Positions 26,304-41,300 of a stretch of 64,000 bases of DNA are shown piece after piece; positions within the stretch are counted from its first letter, which is position 1, and the number at the start of each line of letters is the position of its first letter. The stretch is from Lycocorax pyrrhopterus obiensis (Eukaryota; Chordata; Aves; Passeriformes; Paradisaeidae). The notes beneath the pieces were generated by a model. It was not told where the DNA came from, made no database searches, and saw nothing but the letters and a program-made list of their open reading frames with translations. Position numbers and translations under genes: made by a program. Location: positions 11,674,830-11,738,829 of the forward strand of contig JACSVZ010000022.1 of the NCBI GenBank assembly GCA_014706295.1. Reading direction: 5' to 3'.

Positions 26304-29300
26304 CTGCAGAAGGAGAAGCACTGTAAGCTGCAGCACATCTGATTTAGCAGTGCAATACCTCTTCTTTATTTTCCTCCATCCTACATGGCAGGTAATTTCC
26401 TGAGCATGGCTTCCTCATTTTGGTGGACACATAGGACCTGCCTGTTGGAAAACATGTTCTGAATCCCAGTAACTGAATCCCAGTATTCTTGACCTTAAGG
26501 GTGCCCAGCTTGGCTAAAACTGGAGCCTGATTATGAGAACCCAAAATCCACCTACACGTTAGTGCAGAGAGTCACCTTAACCCCAGAATCTGTCCCAGAG
26601 TCATTGGGTTTTGTGTCTTCACATCTCAACTATAGAAAATTAAATGAAGAAGAATGTGCTTGACCACACTCTTTTGACAGTGCCTGGTTTGTTATGCCAG
26701 TGGAAAACTTCCCACAGACCCCAAGTAGCAGGGATCAGGGTGGAGGAGTACGCCAAATCCTCACAGATTACTCACAAACCCTTATGTTCCGCGAGCTGAA
26801 TTTTCAGACTTTCTATCCCCTGAGCATCTGGTCTTGCATGCAAAAAGGCAGCAAAACTAAAACTGCCTCGATGTGTCTCAGGTCCTTAAAATACATCATC
26901 CCCTGGGAATGGGTACCAGAGGGGAGAAGCTGCCTGGAGTGATCTCTTGCATCTTAGCAGAGAGGAACCATCAAGGATGCTTCCAGCAGGGCTGTGGTTG
27001 GAAGGTCAGTCCAACCTCACCACAGTGCTCCTTCAGCTGGATGATGCTTTGAATCTGAGAGCTGGTGGCCATCACATGGCCTTGCTGGATAAATAAACAG
27101 AGGTTGTGGTCACTCTACCTGTTCTGCCTCTGGGTCCTTGGCTTCCTTCCTGACTGGCTCCAGGCATCCCTTTCTCTCCTTTGGGCCCTGGGGCACCTGT
27201 TCACAGATAAGAGATAAGTGTTGCTTCACTGTATTTCAAATTTCACCCTGAATTGAGGCTCCTGCAGTCTCCCCACGTGTCAAAGTGGAGTCACAGCCCT
27301 TGGCAACACTGAGAAACACCCATCTGCTTTCATTCAGTCCGGGCACCTACTCTTGCTGCTACCAACAGGACATCAATTTCTTTGATCCACGCAGCACTGA
27401 TTTGCAGCCCAACAGGGGCGGGAATGAACATTTTTCACAGAGAAATTCATAGCAACAGTGTTACTGCACCAGCCTGAGGGTCAGGTCCACCTCTTCACGT
27501 GCATCAAACAAATCACAAAGCTGAGCTGTCTCTTTGAGCAGGTGCTGGTGAGCCAGGATTGCTGTTTTCATGTTAAATTACTCATGAAACCAGTACCTCT
27601 CAGAGAAAACAGGTACGTTTTGACAAAATATGATTTTTCATTGTTTTAAGATGAAAATATTTCGATCAGCCATGTCCTTCAGGTGGACATTTTCATTGAG
27701 ATCCATCCTCTCCCATCTCCTGCTTGACAGGCTGGAAAAATCTGCAGGTTGTTACTCCCTTTTCTCTGAAGTGACACTTTGATAAACTCTGCAGATACCA
27801 GCTAAGACTGATTACTGCAGGAGGAAGGAGTTAAACAGGACATTTCCAGTTACTCAGAGGTGTTAGGACACTGCTGAAACCAATGTTTTTCTTTTTATTT
27901 TGACGGACAATTACTTGAGCCACTGACAAACACCATCTGCGAATCCAAGCAAAACATCTTCCCACCTTTCACTCACTTGTGTGCAGTAACTGAGGCCAGT
28001 TCTGAGATTACATTAATCTATTTCTTTAGTCATGGCTGAGTCTTTCATTGTTGAAACTACTGCTCCAGAAACTTACTTCCCCTTTAAAGATTGCTTCAGT
28101 TGCCTCATGCCCTCCATCAGCGTTTTCCAACACTCCTCATTTCTGCCCAAAGCCGATCTGTTCCACCACCATGTGCTCACCCAAAAGGCTGCTTCTTTTG
28201 CCTTTCTGGAGGAAAAACCTCCTGCCCTCTAAAATTAAACTCTCCATCCCCCCCAAACCTACAAATGGCACCAAACCGGCCTTTCCCTCAATGCAGAGCT
28301 TGAAAATAGAGTGGGCTCCATCTGGCTTCTCCCTGCTTGTTGAGATTTATAACTTGGGTGTCTCTTCCTGGAACTGAGAAGTCCAAAAGGAAAACAGCAA
28401 TGAAATGAGAAAATATCATGGATTATCTTTACATTACTGCTTGAGGCAGTGAGATGTTTAGTTAAAGTATCAAAGATTCAGTGAAAAATGCTTATGAACA
28501 CTTCTGTCCATACCTCTCTCTCCTGGATACCCATCTTTGCCTGGCTGTCCAGGGGTGCCATTTTCTCCTCTTTCTCCACTGCTCCCAGGTGGGCCTGGAG
28601 GACCTGGTGGTCCTGGTTCTCCTGGTTTTAACCTTTCCTCCCAAATGGGAACTGGTTTCCTTGCATGTTCATGTATGAATGAATCAAATTTCAACACATG
28701 AGCTGAGGAGGCAAGACAGAAAATAAACGTTTCCTTGGCTGGGAAATTCAGAAGGGAGATAAAAACCAAAGGATTTTGTCTAAAAAGGTACTCAGAATGA
28801 TCAGCTAGTGCTAAAAAGCTGTCAGTCCCAATGAGAAAGGCAGAAAATGAAGATGGGCAGCTGAGTGATGACTTTGCTGCCTGACCTTGGACAAGCCACT
28901 GCTTCTCTTCGCGCATCACAGCACAGGAGCTTTACAAAACCTCCTCGTCTCGGGAGGAATCAGCACATATCACTGAAAGAATAATTTCTCTCAAATTAGT
29001 TTCAAGCTTTTCCATTTAAGAAATGAAGGAGGCTTTGCAAAACACCAGAGGGTTTTGCAAATAAGTATTTCACAGTCCTTCTCTGTGCTAATGCCACCTG
29101 CTAAAGCCAAAGCAGCGCTTAGAGCCTGAGATGGGACATTTGCTATTCATGGTGCTCAGCAGGGCACAGGGTGGAGGAGCTCCTGGGATCACTACAGCTT
29201 CAGGCTGTCTCTCCTCTGGTTTTCCACTGCTGGAGAGTCACAGGATCACAGACTCACAGAATGTTTTGACTTAGAAGAGACCTTAAAGCTCATCTCATTC

Positions 29301-32300
29301 CAACCCCCAGCCATGGGCAGGGACACCTTCCACTATCCCAGGCTGCTCCAAGCCCCAGCCAACCTGGCCTTGGACACTTCCAGGGATGGGGCAGCCACAG
29401 CTTCTCTGGGCACCCTGTGCCAGGGCCTCCCCACCCTTCTTTGTTCCCCCAAAGGGAACAGTTTTAGATCTGATATAAATCTAATCTTTCAGCTTAAAGC
29501 CAGTCCCCCTTGTCCTATCACCACATGAACAGACTCAGGAGCTGGGTTGGTTGTACTCACTCTGAATCATCCGCTCACAAGCCTGGCTAACGAGCTGGTA
29601 AATTGTGGCCAAAGACTGTGGTTCCCCCTAAAATGAAGCATTTTTTTTTTTTTAATTAAGAAAAAAAGGAAGTATTCATATCTTTTAGAAAGGATCGATA
29701 TCCTAATGCATGATAGCTTTCAGCCCATTCATTTTCTCAGCTTGGGTTCCAGAGATATTAATTACTGTGAAATGCAGCTCTATTTATTTATCACGAAACT
29801 CTGAAACCAGAAAATTGAAATTGGAAACATCAATAATTGCTTTTCTCCTGCACATCAAAAGGCCCAGACCGAATCTAAATAATTAACAAAAAAGGGAGAG
29901 CAAATTTCACCCTCAAATTTTATCAGAAAAGATGCTAAGTCTATAACTCAGTGTTCTGTGATATGTAAAACATTTATTATGATCAGATATTACAACGTCC
30001 TATCTTTGACTCCATTTTCTATGAATATTGATTCTTCCTGTATTTTGAATAAATCATATATAAGGAGCCCTCTAGAAAGTTTTAGTAAAGCAGGGAAAAG
30101 TGATGAAAATGCAAAAACCTGCTTAAAAATAAACACTGACTGTGAAAATTCATACCTAATGCAGGTACTTCCAGAGCTGTTTATAAAACATACATCTCTG
30201 GCTGGATCACAGTGCAGATAATCCAGGCTTAAAAAACTGCTCAGTGCAACCCCCAAGGGAGGGGGAAATGGAAAGTTCCAATGTAAAGAAAAGTCTAGAA
30301 AAAGAAAAGTTGGTGGGATTGGAAGGAGAATGCTCTTAAAAATTTTAATTCCAAGGCATTAACTTGAGACAAAAGCACCTCATCCCTGTCTAAAGACAAA
30401 TTTGCATAAGTCAGTCTTGGCAATGACTCCTAGAAAGACAGGGCATTTTGATTTAATCAGAAGCCAGGATGAGAAAAACTTGAAAAACTTCTTTTCCCAG
30501 TAAAATAACCTTCCAAGGTAGTGTGGATGTCCTGACTGCCAGGGTTCTGTGCTGGGGCACGGACAATGATTATTGCAAATGAGTTCCCTTTTGCAACACA
30601 TTAAACCAGAACAAAGTGGGTTTGGCTTTTCTCTTCTCAGCAAAGAATAGATTTGCATTTGACATTTCTGCTTCATTACTACAAGTGATACGAAGGAGCT
30701 CCTGACTGCTGTGGGATTATTTATATCCCATGAGCCCAGCCCGTGCAGGTGAAAGGAAAGGCAACAAGCAATAGGTGCAGTCATCACTGGAGAGGTTTGG
30801 CTTGTATTTGTAAGCAAAGGTTGCAATTCAGGTTACCACACCCAGTCTTTTGAGTGTAGGATGAACTGACAGTGTCACCTGGCACCAGAAAAACTCACCT
30901 TCTCTCCTCTTTCTCCTTTTGGACCTGGCAGCCCCTATAGGAAAAAAAAAAATTAAAAATAAATAAGTTAAGGCAAGGAAGAACAGAAAACAAAGAAATT
31001 CAGTGGGGGTGTGGGTTACATTAGTGGGACATGGAGCTCAAAGTTTGTTTCTCACACTCTTGTTGTTTCCTTCTGGCAGTGCTTGTAAGAGCTTTAAATT
31101 CATAAGAACACTGTTTTTAAAGAAAAATAATAATAAATCAGTGACTGGAGCAGTGGGATAAGCACCATCTGCAGGGATACAGAAATTTCTCAGATGCCAT
31201 CTTCAAACAGATTTCCCAACTGGGCAGGTGGTTTTTAACATCTGAGGAGAAGAAACACCTGTGACATTTAGATCTGGGGTTTCACCAGAAGCCCAGTGCT
31301 GGCTGCTCCAGCTCAGAAGTGACTCTCCTGCTTTATTCTGGAGTCTTACACCAGAAATTTGTTTAGATTTTGTGTAGCAGGTGAATCTATAGAGGGCAAA
31401 GGGAGGTGGGATTTGTTCAATGTTTTATCAACAGATTAGTAGCCTGGGCTTTGAATGCCCAGACATTGCCTTAGGAAGGATGAGTGTGAATTTAAAGCAT
31501 CCTTTAGACTCTGAGGGAGGGCTGCTGTGGGAACAGCTCATTTCCATTCAATTACTCCACGTCTTGGCCTTCTTTGAGACCCAAAAGCAGAAACTTACTG
31601 TTGGCCCAACATCACCCGGAGGTCCCTTCTCGCCACTGCTGCCTCGGGTGCCTGTCGCTCCTTGGAAACCCTGCAGCCATTAAAAATCCAGTTATTTCCA
31701 AACTTCCTTTTCTGTTCAAGGGCTCCAGGGGCACCAGCAGTAGGAGTTTAGAGGACTCAAGCAAGGGAACAGTAGCCTTAAGTTTCCTGTCCAGCCACGG
31801 GCCCACTGTTAAAAGCACACTGTGTGTGAGTCATGTTCACATCATTTCCCATCACCATCTCAATTACGGCCAAGCCAGCAAAGCTGAGTTTTACCAACAA
31901 ACTGCAATGCAGTTTATACCCTACAGGCATTTGATCCTTCATTACATATTCAGATTTAGACATAGCCTAGAGCACAACCCTTTTCTTCAGCCTCCCAATA
32001 CCACATGGTTGTTTTCTTTTTCCTTTAAAACCTGTGCTGGCCTCTAATACTTTACAACATTAACAGCAGCTTTGAGAGTGGGAAGCGCCTTCTGTGGTCA
32101 TCTCCTCTTTGTGAAGTTTCTGTGCCTTTTGGAGCCATAAAGGGAAGAAACAACTAGCAGAAATACTTTATTTTAGAATTTTCCAGCTATTACATTTAAA
32201 CTCAGTAGATATTAGCAACTTTTCTGAACAGTGAAAATGAGAAAAGTTTTCAAGGCAGCACCAGAACAGCTTTCAGAGCCTGCTCTGAAGATGACAGTGC

Positions 32301-35300
32301 TTTCCTCATATTTAAAAAGCTGAGGCTCAACCCTGCCAGCTCCACATCTTCCCAGGATGAATGAGTCAAAGTTATGAGCCAAATTCAGCCTTGGCTCCCA
32401 TAAATAACTTAGCACAACTACTGCCAAATTCCTTATAATTCAGTGGTGAGACTCAGCTGTGAGATTCAGCTGTGAGAATCAGTAACTTATCAGGTCCACC
32501 AGCCATCAACTCAACCCAAATTTGGTTCAGTTTCCCAAGAAAAATGAAGTGTTCCTGTGGTGCCTTCCAATTAGCAGCTGTGAATCGACAGATCTCAAAG
32601 TTCTGCTCCCCTGGGCACGACAGAGTGTAAATACATCCATCTCCATGCAGCCCTGGCAGCAGATACAGGCAGTGATGTGGGGGGAAACCTTTCACACTGC
32701 CTGCATCCTCCAGATCCTGCTGCTTTCAGTCTAGCAAGCCAAACCACCTCCAACTCAACCAGCACCTGGAAAACAGTAGTGTCAGGAAAGTGAAAATAGC
32801 AGAGCAAGAATCTCTGCGCTGGGATGAAGCTTCCTCAGGACTTGCCAGAGGAAGCCAAGGGTTTTCTTCTTACACTGAGAGTGGCAGGGAAAGGGGGCTC
32901 CTGCACAATGTGCCAGGTGTTCCCCATGGTACCCCAGGAAGGGGGTTTGCCCTGACTCTTTCAGGTGAAACCACAAAACTCTGCTGAGGAACAGATTTTG
33001 GTGTGCATCACTCACAGCGAGTACTCACCCTTGGTCCAGGAGGTCCTGGAGGCCCAGCTGTGCCTTCTAGTCCCCTCACACCCTGCAAAGCCAGATCCAG
33101 TCATTTACTAACGAGAGGATTCTAAGAGACCTCATAAGCAGTGAGATGTTTTTCCATGTGCTGCTTTTAACAGGAACTTGCTACAAATGGGTAAAAAAAG
33201 CATCTGTCGAACAGCAAGAAGGGTGGCACCTGCTCAAATTTGGCCAAACCTGAAATGATCCCATTTTTTTTCTCCCAATCCCTCTGGCTTTGTGAAAAGA
33301 CCATTCACTTCTACACTGAGTGCGTTGGGATGTTTTGGATCTCTGCTGGGACACTCCCAGCAGATTTTTAGGCAACCCCACATAAAACCTCAGGGGGGAG
33401 GTGTTTTACCTTTGCGCCTTGAAGTCCATCCCTGCCTGGAACTCCCTGCACACCAGGAATGCCCTGTAAATCAGAATGGCTGGGTAAAGTCAGCATCTGA
33501 TTATCACTGCCCTAATTCATCTTGTAACAGAGGACAGAGGAAAAATGTCAAAGAAGAAACAGATCTATTCATTAAACAGAGCAAGGACTGTTATCACAGC
33601 TTTAATTCCATCATCTCTACCTTCCAGATAGGTCTATCTTTCTTACACCAAGTGACTCAGTTTCCCTTGGGAAAGTGATGACATTCCAAAATGACAGTTC
33701 CCAAGCAGACAACAGCAACAACTTTTCAGACTTCCCTCAAGTAGCTACTCAGAAAAAAAAGGGGCACATCCTGGGGACAAGTAGAAGGAGTGGTGTTTGC
33801 CATTACCTGCATGCCAGGGATTCCAGTGTCTCCTTTCTCTCCTTTAATTCCTGGTGGCCCCTTGGATAAAAACAGAAGCACACAGTTGGGTGTGTGGCAG
33901 AACCCTTTAAGGCAAAGAGCATCCTGCTGCTCCATATCCATGTCCCAGGTTGTTCCTGCTCCCTGCAGTGTTCCAGGGTAATTTACAGCCACAGCATGTG
34001 CACGGGGATTCTGCCATCCCAGACATGTGGCAGCCCTCGCCACTACTCCCTGCCAAGCAGTGATGATCACTGGAAAGCAAAATGCCTGAATATTCATAGG
34101 ATATCCTGAGTTGGAAGGGACCCCACTGGGCTGCTTTCAATAAAAGCCCATTAAGGGGAGTCTGGACAAAAACAGGCTTTGGCCAGAATGATTAAATGCA
34201 GGGCCTTGTCAGCATAAAACCCATTGATTGTCATCTCTCTCTCTGCAGCTGTTCAGCTGTTAGTGAGGGTGATGTAAATACATAAATCACAGAATTGACA
34301 CCCATTTCTGAGACAGGTTCTAACTGCAAAGAGCGACTGACAAAAAAAAAAAAGGCAATGGAAGAGGTCACATACCACAGGGCCCTGAACTGTGATTCCT
34401 TGGGAACCTGGAGAGCCTTGTTGGCCACTGGGACCCGCTGGTCCTACTTGTCCAGGTGGGCCTGGTTCACCCTGAAACCAAAGACAAGGAAACAATCATA
34501 GAGAAAGGAAGTGTTTGGTGCCTGCTGTCCTCAGGGGCTGCACTGCACGAGCTGGTTCGGCACAAACCATCTACGGGATTCAAGATGAAACTGGGGCACT
34601 GAGGGCATCTCCGGTAACCTCAGCTGCCTTTGTATTTTAGGTCCAAGGTTTTGGTTCATGTTTCATGGGAGCAGACAGCAAAGCTGCAGAGGGTGCTTTG
34701 CAGAGCACAATTCACCTCTCCAAGCAGTTATTCCTGTTATTCAAGGTGGTCAGAGAGCCAAGGGAAACATTCCTTAGCCCATTGCTGTGATCTGTATCCA
34801 TTCTCATTCCTTCTCTCACATCTTTTCCCTGCAGCCATGCTGCTTTCCCAGATGTCATCCCAAAAAATGGGACCAGCGGGCTGCTCTGGCTCTGCCCTGT
34901 GCTGGTCCATGGAGCTGTCAGCACTTGCACCAGGGCTTGCTCCCATCCCCAGGGCTGGGGGCTTCAGACCCAGCCATTCCTTGTGCTCAGCTCCTCACGC
35001 TGCTCAGCCCCAGGGCAGTACCAATGGGTCTGGTCTGGAGGCTTGGCAGCAACAACAAGCACAGCACGAAGCCTGACCCTGTCCAAGCACAGCTGCTCTC
35101 AGAGGACATTGCTGACCGTGTACAGTGCATTAATTCAGCACAATCGGGCTCATGATCTCAATTTCCAAAGCCCAGCTGAGCATTTAATTAATGATAAGTG
35201 ATCCCATCCTCCTCGATGTGTTGTTAAGACTCTGTTTGGGCTCAGCTTGGTGCAGTGAGATAATCTCCAGCCTAAGGACTCACCTTGGGTCCTGGCTCTC

Positions 35301-38300
35301 CCTGCTCCCCCTGAGGTCCTCTTCTCCCAGGGCTGCCCTGCCAGTGGGACACAAAGAACATCATCATATTTATTGCACTGTAACCAGGAGCCAGGGGGAC
35401 AGAACTTTGTGCACTTCACTGCCCCACAGTGAAAGATGTTTCCTGCCCCACAGAGCTCACACCAAATAGAGAAAAGAAGAAAATTAATTCAGTTGTCCAG
35501 GAAATGCAGGAAAGGGAAGGGAAGAAGAAAGGAACAGAACAGCCCCTCCATGACCAGCCTTGGGAACACAGCACTCACTCCCAGCAGGGAGAGATGAAGT
35601 TTCAACCTGTTTAACTTCCCCCCAACTCCCTCAGTGGATCCATGCTGAGACAACATCTCATATGGACATGGGAACACACTTGAGAAGGAAAAAAAGGGGT
35701 GCTCACATCCACACCCCTCTGAGACTCTGTTGGGTTTTATACTGTCCATCCCAGAGAAGAGACACGTGCTGAGACCAGGGACAGCACCTGGCTCTGGGAC
35801 ACCTGGCTTAGCTCTGCCTCTGCCTGACGCTGGGTGTGGAGAAGAAACCAACCTTCTGGCACGAACTCGTTGTGTGTGAATTTTTGACATCTTAATCTGA
35901 ACATTGCTATTCTTGAATCCAATAAAAACGTGGATTTGAATTGAGAAGCACGGGCAGGGAACTTTGGGAAAAGGGCTTTCAGAAGTGCCCAGAAACTCAT
36001 TTCAGAAGCCAGCTGGATCTGGTCAGAAACACTCATTAAGGACACTGATAAATACAAGGTGGGACATGTCCTGCTAACTGGAGTTTTAAAAATAGCAGTG
36101 AGTGCTGTTGCAACTGCAGCAAATTACCAAGGGTTCAGTGGTGTGAGGAGAAGGTTATGTGTCAAAACCTGATTTCCTCTAATGCTTTAAAGAGTCCTGC
36201 TCTTTAAGGAGTTGTCTGTGGAGATGCTTAAACCACAGGACAATGCAAGCTGGTAATTATGCACTTAGGATATTGGAGCAAACTGTGACAGTGGAGTGTG
36301 CTGTTAATTAAACTTCCACCAGAATGAGTAAGTAATTACTCTGCAGCAAGGCACTTTCCTGCCACGGAACTGAACTCACAGCTAAACCACAGGTCAATGC
36401 AGGAGGTGATCTGAGACCTTTTCACTTGAAAAAGGAGGCAAATGTTTCCATAATGGTTATTTTCCAGGAGAAAAGCACCTGGAGTGGTTGAACTGAGGTG
36501 CTCTGGACTGGCTGTCTGTCAGGTTTCAGCTGGCTTGTGCAAATCAAATGTTTTCCCCCAAATTTTCAAAAAGCAATTTTTTTTATAACTGCTTCCTAGT
36601 GTTTAACAGGAATATTTTCTCCTGTGATTTAAGCCCATGACAGCTTTCCTGCATCCATAATGGATAGGGCAGAATTTATGCCCTTTTTCCTGAGCATACT
36701 GCATACGTAATGACTGTTTTCTCTTCCCCCTCATTTCTTCAGGGTTTTCTTGCAAGTGACATTCAGGAAGAGAGCTTTGGGGACAGACAGGATAGCAAAG
36801 TCTCCCCTTTCTCTTTGCACTGTCCACCCACACAGATACTTACAAGACTCAAACAGGATCCAGACAGGAAGATTTTTTTGGAGTTGTTTTTTCTTTAAAT
36901 TTACAGAGAGTTTCAGGGCCTCCAATCCATGAAATCTCTGCAGACACTGAGGGTGACCCGTCCTCCTCTCCTAAGAGGATTAATGTGGCACCAGGAGCTG
37001 CTCAGCCTGTTCCCAGCTGCAGCTGTTGTGCTGCCAACTCTCCATCTCCCCTTTTCATCACCATCCAAAATTCAAAGGGAAACTCTCAGCCTTGCCCTGG
37101 AAAAGCTCCTTGAGTTAGGATGAGAGGAAATGGCCTCAAGTTGCACCAGGGGAGGTTTAGATTAGACATGAGGATAAAATTTCTTCACCAAAAGGGTTGT
37201 CAAGCCCTGGCACAGGTTGCTCAGGGCAGGGGTGGAGTCACCATCCCTGCAGGGATTTAAAAGGTGTAGATGTGGCACTTGGGCACATGGTTTAGTGCTG
37301 GGCTTGGTGGCCCTGATTAATGGGTGGACTCAATCATCTTTAGGATCTTTTCCAACCTGAACAATTCTGTGATTGTGTGCTCTGAACCTCACAGAGCCCC
37401 AGGGGTGTTACCCACATGCCCAACATGCCACAAAAAACGAAGCAACACCAGCACATGCAGCACACGGGGTGGGAGGGTGAACTTACAGGGGGCCCCGGGG
37501 GTCCTGGCAAGCCCGGGCGCCCAGAAGTGCAAGAACAGGCAGGAGCCAAGGTAGGGCAGGTGTCCTCATCCCTCTGAAATGAAATCAAGCCAAAAACAGT
37601 CATGAGCAGCTGCACAGCAAGAGCAGGATGGCTCACAAGTAAAACATTCAGTGTTTCAAAATTCAGTCTTTTACTTGAAGAAAAGCAGATTTTTTTTTCT
37701 ATTTCACTGGGAGATTTTTGTGAGCAATCGAGTGCTTTATTTTTTCTGTTGAATAACAAGTTTAGACAAAAAAACCTATGAACCAGCCCTGCCTGCAATA
37801 TGCAAAACACATATTGGAAGATAATTTTCTCCTTTCTACATATTTATACACCCCACATAGCAGCTCTCTGTGTTGAGAAGAGAAGTGAAAGGAAGAGTGG
37901 GGGATGTTGTGCCTCAGGCTGAGATGGCAGCAAAGCTGTAGGACTGCCAGGGCTCCTGGATGAGGTTGTGACAGGAGAAACAAGCACTGCACCAGGATTT
38001 GAAGTTTTCACTCTTTTTGAAGCAAAAATAGTTTTGTTTACTTCACCAAGAAACACACTGATGTTATTCCCAAGAGAAGAGAGGAAAAAAATACTTTCCC
38101 TCTTGAGTCTACCAAAATCATTTGCAGTGTCACTTCAGTGCCATGGACTTGTCCCACCCTCCCCGGCCTCCTGTCAACGAGCAGAGCGGTGCCCCTTGTC
38201 TTACCAGTGCAGGGAGATCACAGCACCTGTCCTGCTCTGCCCCTACACTGCTGCACAAGATCTTCAGAGACTGCAGCTGGAACTGGGGGAAAAAAACCAG

Positions 38301-41300
38301 TTTGATAAGAAAGTAGCACTGGCTCCCACCATCCATCACCAAATCTTATGAAGTTCAAGTGATAAAAATAATCATCAGGCTTGATTTGACAGGACTCTTG
38401 TGTGTGATCCCAATTATAACTGTGCCCCAAAAAAGCCACAACATGAAAACTACCCCCAGACTGAGTGTTCCACAAGCCCTCAGGTCCCTGTCTTGCTAAG
38501 CAAGTCAACAAAGCAGCTTCACACCAAGTCTCCAATTTACTCACAGCCCTGCAATAGCAGCAGGTTCTCAACTAATTGGGCTTCAGCACCATCACAATGT
38601 GAAAGCAAACTTTGATTTGCTCCCCTTGGGGGTACGGAGAGAAGAGTAAAAGTGACAGCAGCATTTCCCAGGGCAGATGTGATCCACTCTCCAGAAACCC
38701 CAACAGGTCTCTCACTGCCTCCCTCACAGCAGCCACATCTTCCCATTCTGATTAACAAAAAAGCACACACTGCACAAAGCCAAACAAAATAATGAGGCAG
38801 AGATTAATTTTTTCTTTCCTTGACTCGATTTCCCATCTCTTTTTATTTTTTTTTCTTTCACTCCATGCATTTAACAAGGAGCAAGCTGTACAGCCCAGGG
38901 AGGGTGACAGGCAGCATACGGATACAGATGAGCCCAGCAGATCAAGTGGCATTTAAAGATTTCTTAAATTAAATAAGGTTCCATGATAACCATAATGAGG
39001 CACTCTGTCTTCTCAAGGGCAGCAGAGCTGTGGAAGATGTGAAATGTTGCTGTGCTTGAAAGGCAACGGGAGCAGGGACGGTACAAGGCTATTCATTATT
39101 TGGCCAGACCTGTCGAGCTATGCTGGCAGCAGGGAGAATTTGGGAGGGACAAGGGAAGCACAGGTTCCTGCCTTGATGGCCACAGGCTTGTGCTCAAATT
39201 GCCACAGAATTTATTTAGGAAACAAGTAAATACTGATTGAATACACTGTCCCCTGCTTTGTTACACAGCTGACCCCGTATCTTACGGGCAATTCCACTTT
39301 TCTCCTGGTATATCCCAGCCCTCGCCTCTCAGTTTGCAGCTGGGGATGCGCAAGGGACAAACTGTTTTTACTGCGCTGCTTTGAGGCAAGGGGAGTTATA
39401 AATCACCTGATGAGCCGTTTCCCCCTGGAGTTCTAGATCTAAAAGCAGAGCCAAGGAGCAAGACCTTCACATCAGTGGTGGATGATTTCCTACAGCCCCA
39501 CTAGAACCTTGTGAGTGATAAACTTGCCACCGATTCTGCACATAATTAACACTCCTGCTCTGGGGAGTAGGAACGGAACAGACTGACAGGGGAAGGGTGT
39601 TTTTGCCCTGAGGACTGTGCACAGGGCAGGACACCGAGTCCACACATCCCCTTTTTCAGTCCCCTTGCAGGGGACAGCTCCCTGCAGTTCTTTGTGAAGC
39701 AGTGAGGACATACCTGCGGGCTGGCACTCACTGTTTGGGTCGGGGGATTTTTTCTAAGTAGCAGCTGATAAAAAGCCTCTCTGCTGGAGATTATTTTCCT
39801 CTCATTTGCATGCAGATAGACACGTCCAAACACACTGGAGACTGAGGCACACCCAGCTCTGCTGCCTTCAGCCACCAGCAGTTCCCGACGTCGCCCCGTG
39901 TGGGCTGATGTGCACAACTTTCCTTGCAGAAGCAATTCCCAAACCCTCCTGTCTGCTCCAGCATCTCAGTGCAGGAGCTGTGCTTCCCCAACCCCAGGGG
40001 ATGTGTCCCTCTGGGACACACTAAAGCTGCCATCCCATCACAGTCCCCACACCAAGGCAGGAGGTGAGAAGGACAAAAACGCTCTCCCTGCACTGGGAAA
40101 GCTCATTAAAACCTCAGGGATCAGCGGGATCAGGACGAGCTGTGCATCACAGCAGTGTTGGGGGTGTCCAGCGAGGGTGATGTGACCTGGCACCGCTGCC
40201 TGTGTGCCCACCCCAGCCAGCCCCAGCAGCACCTCCCGGGACTCACCGGCACGGAGCCGCTGCGGGGCCCTCTGGTCCTGGTCGCTTTTCCCAGCATGAT
40301 GAAGCCGGCGGTGGAGACGCTGCCGAGGGTGTTGATGGGTTTCTCTGCTATTTTCTTGCAGTCCACATAGAGCTTGACCTTAAAGTGGCTCACGGCCACG
40401 TGCACCTGGGCAGCAGGTGGAAAAAGGGGTGTTGGAGCTCTGTGGTGGGATGAGGGGGTCTCCTACTGACAGTAACACCTTCTGTCCCACCCCCAGCCTG
40501 CTGCTGGCACGGGTGGGGTGTTTTTAATGAGTGCATGGATCGAGGGGGCTCAGGAATAAGTTTTAGTATGTGCTTTCCCTCGTTGATACCCACACTTCTC
40601 CTTGGGAGAAGCCTTTCTGCAGCTGAGTAATGAACCTGCCCACAGATACCCATGGAAAAAACTCGAACAGCTTACTTGAAGAGCTGCCTGGAAAATTAAG
40701 AGCTCGGAACAAAACCAGTATCTGATCGGAGGAAATCCTAATCCATGTCTCTCCTACATTTCTGGTTTTTCAGCTGTGCTGTTTTCCAGGTGTCCCTGTG
40801 TTATAAAATCCTCCCTCACTGTGGTCCTTGGAAAGGCCCATTTATGGACATAATGGATGATAAAATCATTTGGGTGCAACACCTTTGCTATGAGGACACA
40901 GGTAGCCAAAACCCCCACCCTGTTATGAGTGATAAAGCGGCTTTCTCATAAGGCTGGATTCTCTTTTCTTTTTATCCAGAACTAAACTGTTACCAAAATT
41001 CTAAATGCTAAAAAAAAAAAAAAATTTCAATTTTTCCCGGTTATAAAGACCTAAAAAACACCTCAATTTTTGGAGTCTGGGGGAAAAGGGAAAAATCAAT
41101 ATGTGGATATCACATTTTGATCATGAGATCCACTTAAATTCTTTACAATTATGAATTTCAGCATATCAAAGAGGTTGGCCATTTCCCTGGAAACCAGGGT
41201 GCAAAGCATTTGGATAATCACTCCTCACTTTGAACAACACACATTGCTGGCAAAACACTCCCAGACCAGAATGAGATCATGAGCCACATTTCTCCCTCTC

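Larger units (their letters stand above)
26304..38204 (-). other. COL20A1: COL20A1 introns in the collagenous part
   Basis: Non-coding gaps between e32 and e20, each about 340 to 2150 bp. They contain CR1 fragments at 29238-29530, 34097-34135 and 37119-37376, a 13-bp short tandem repeat at 32447-32482, and A/T runs. All Gly-X-Y sequence I could see is assigned to exons; no extra collagen exon was found in the gaps. Confidence 0.75.

Noticed and set aside
36603..36932. Short overlapping frames on both strands
   Set aside because: All under 80 codons, unlinked to any exon, and inside a COL20A1 intron with neutral-looking sequence.
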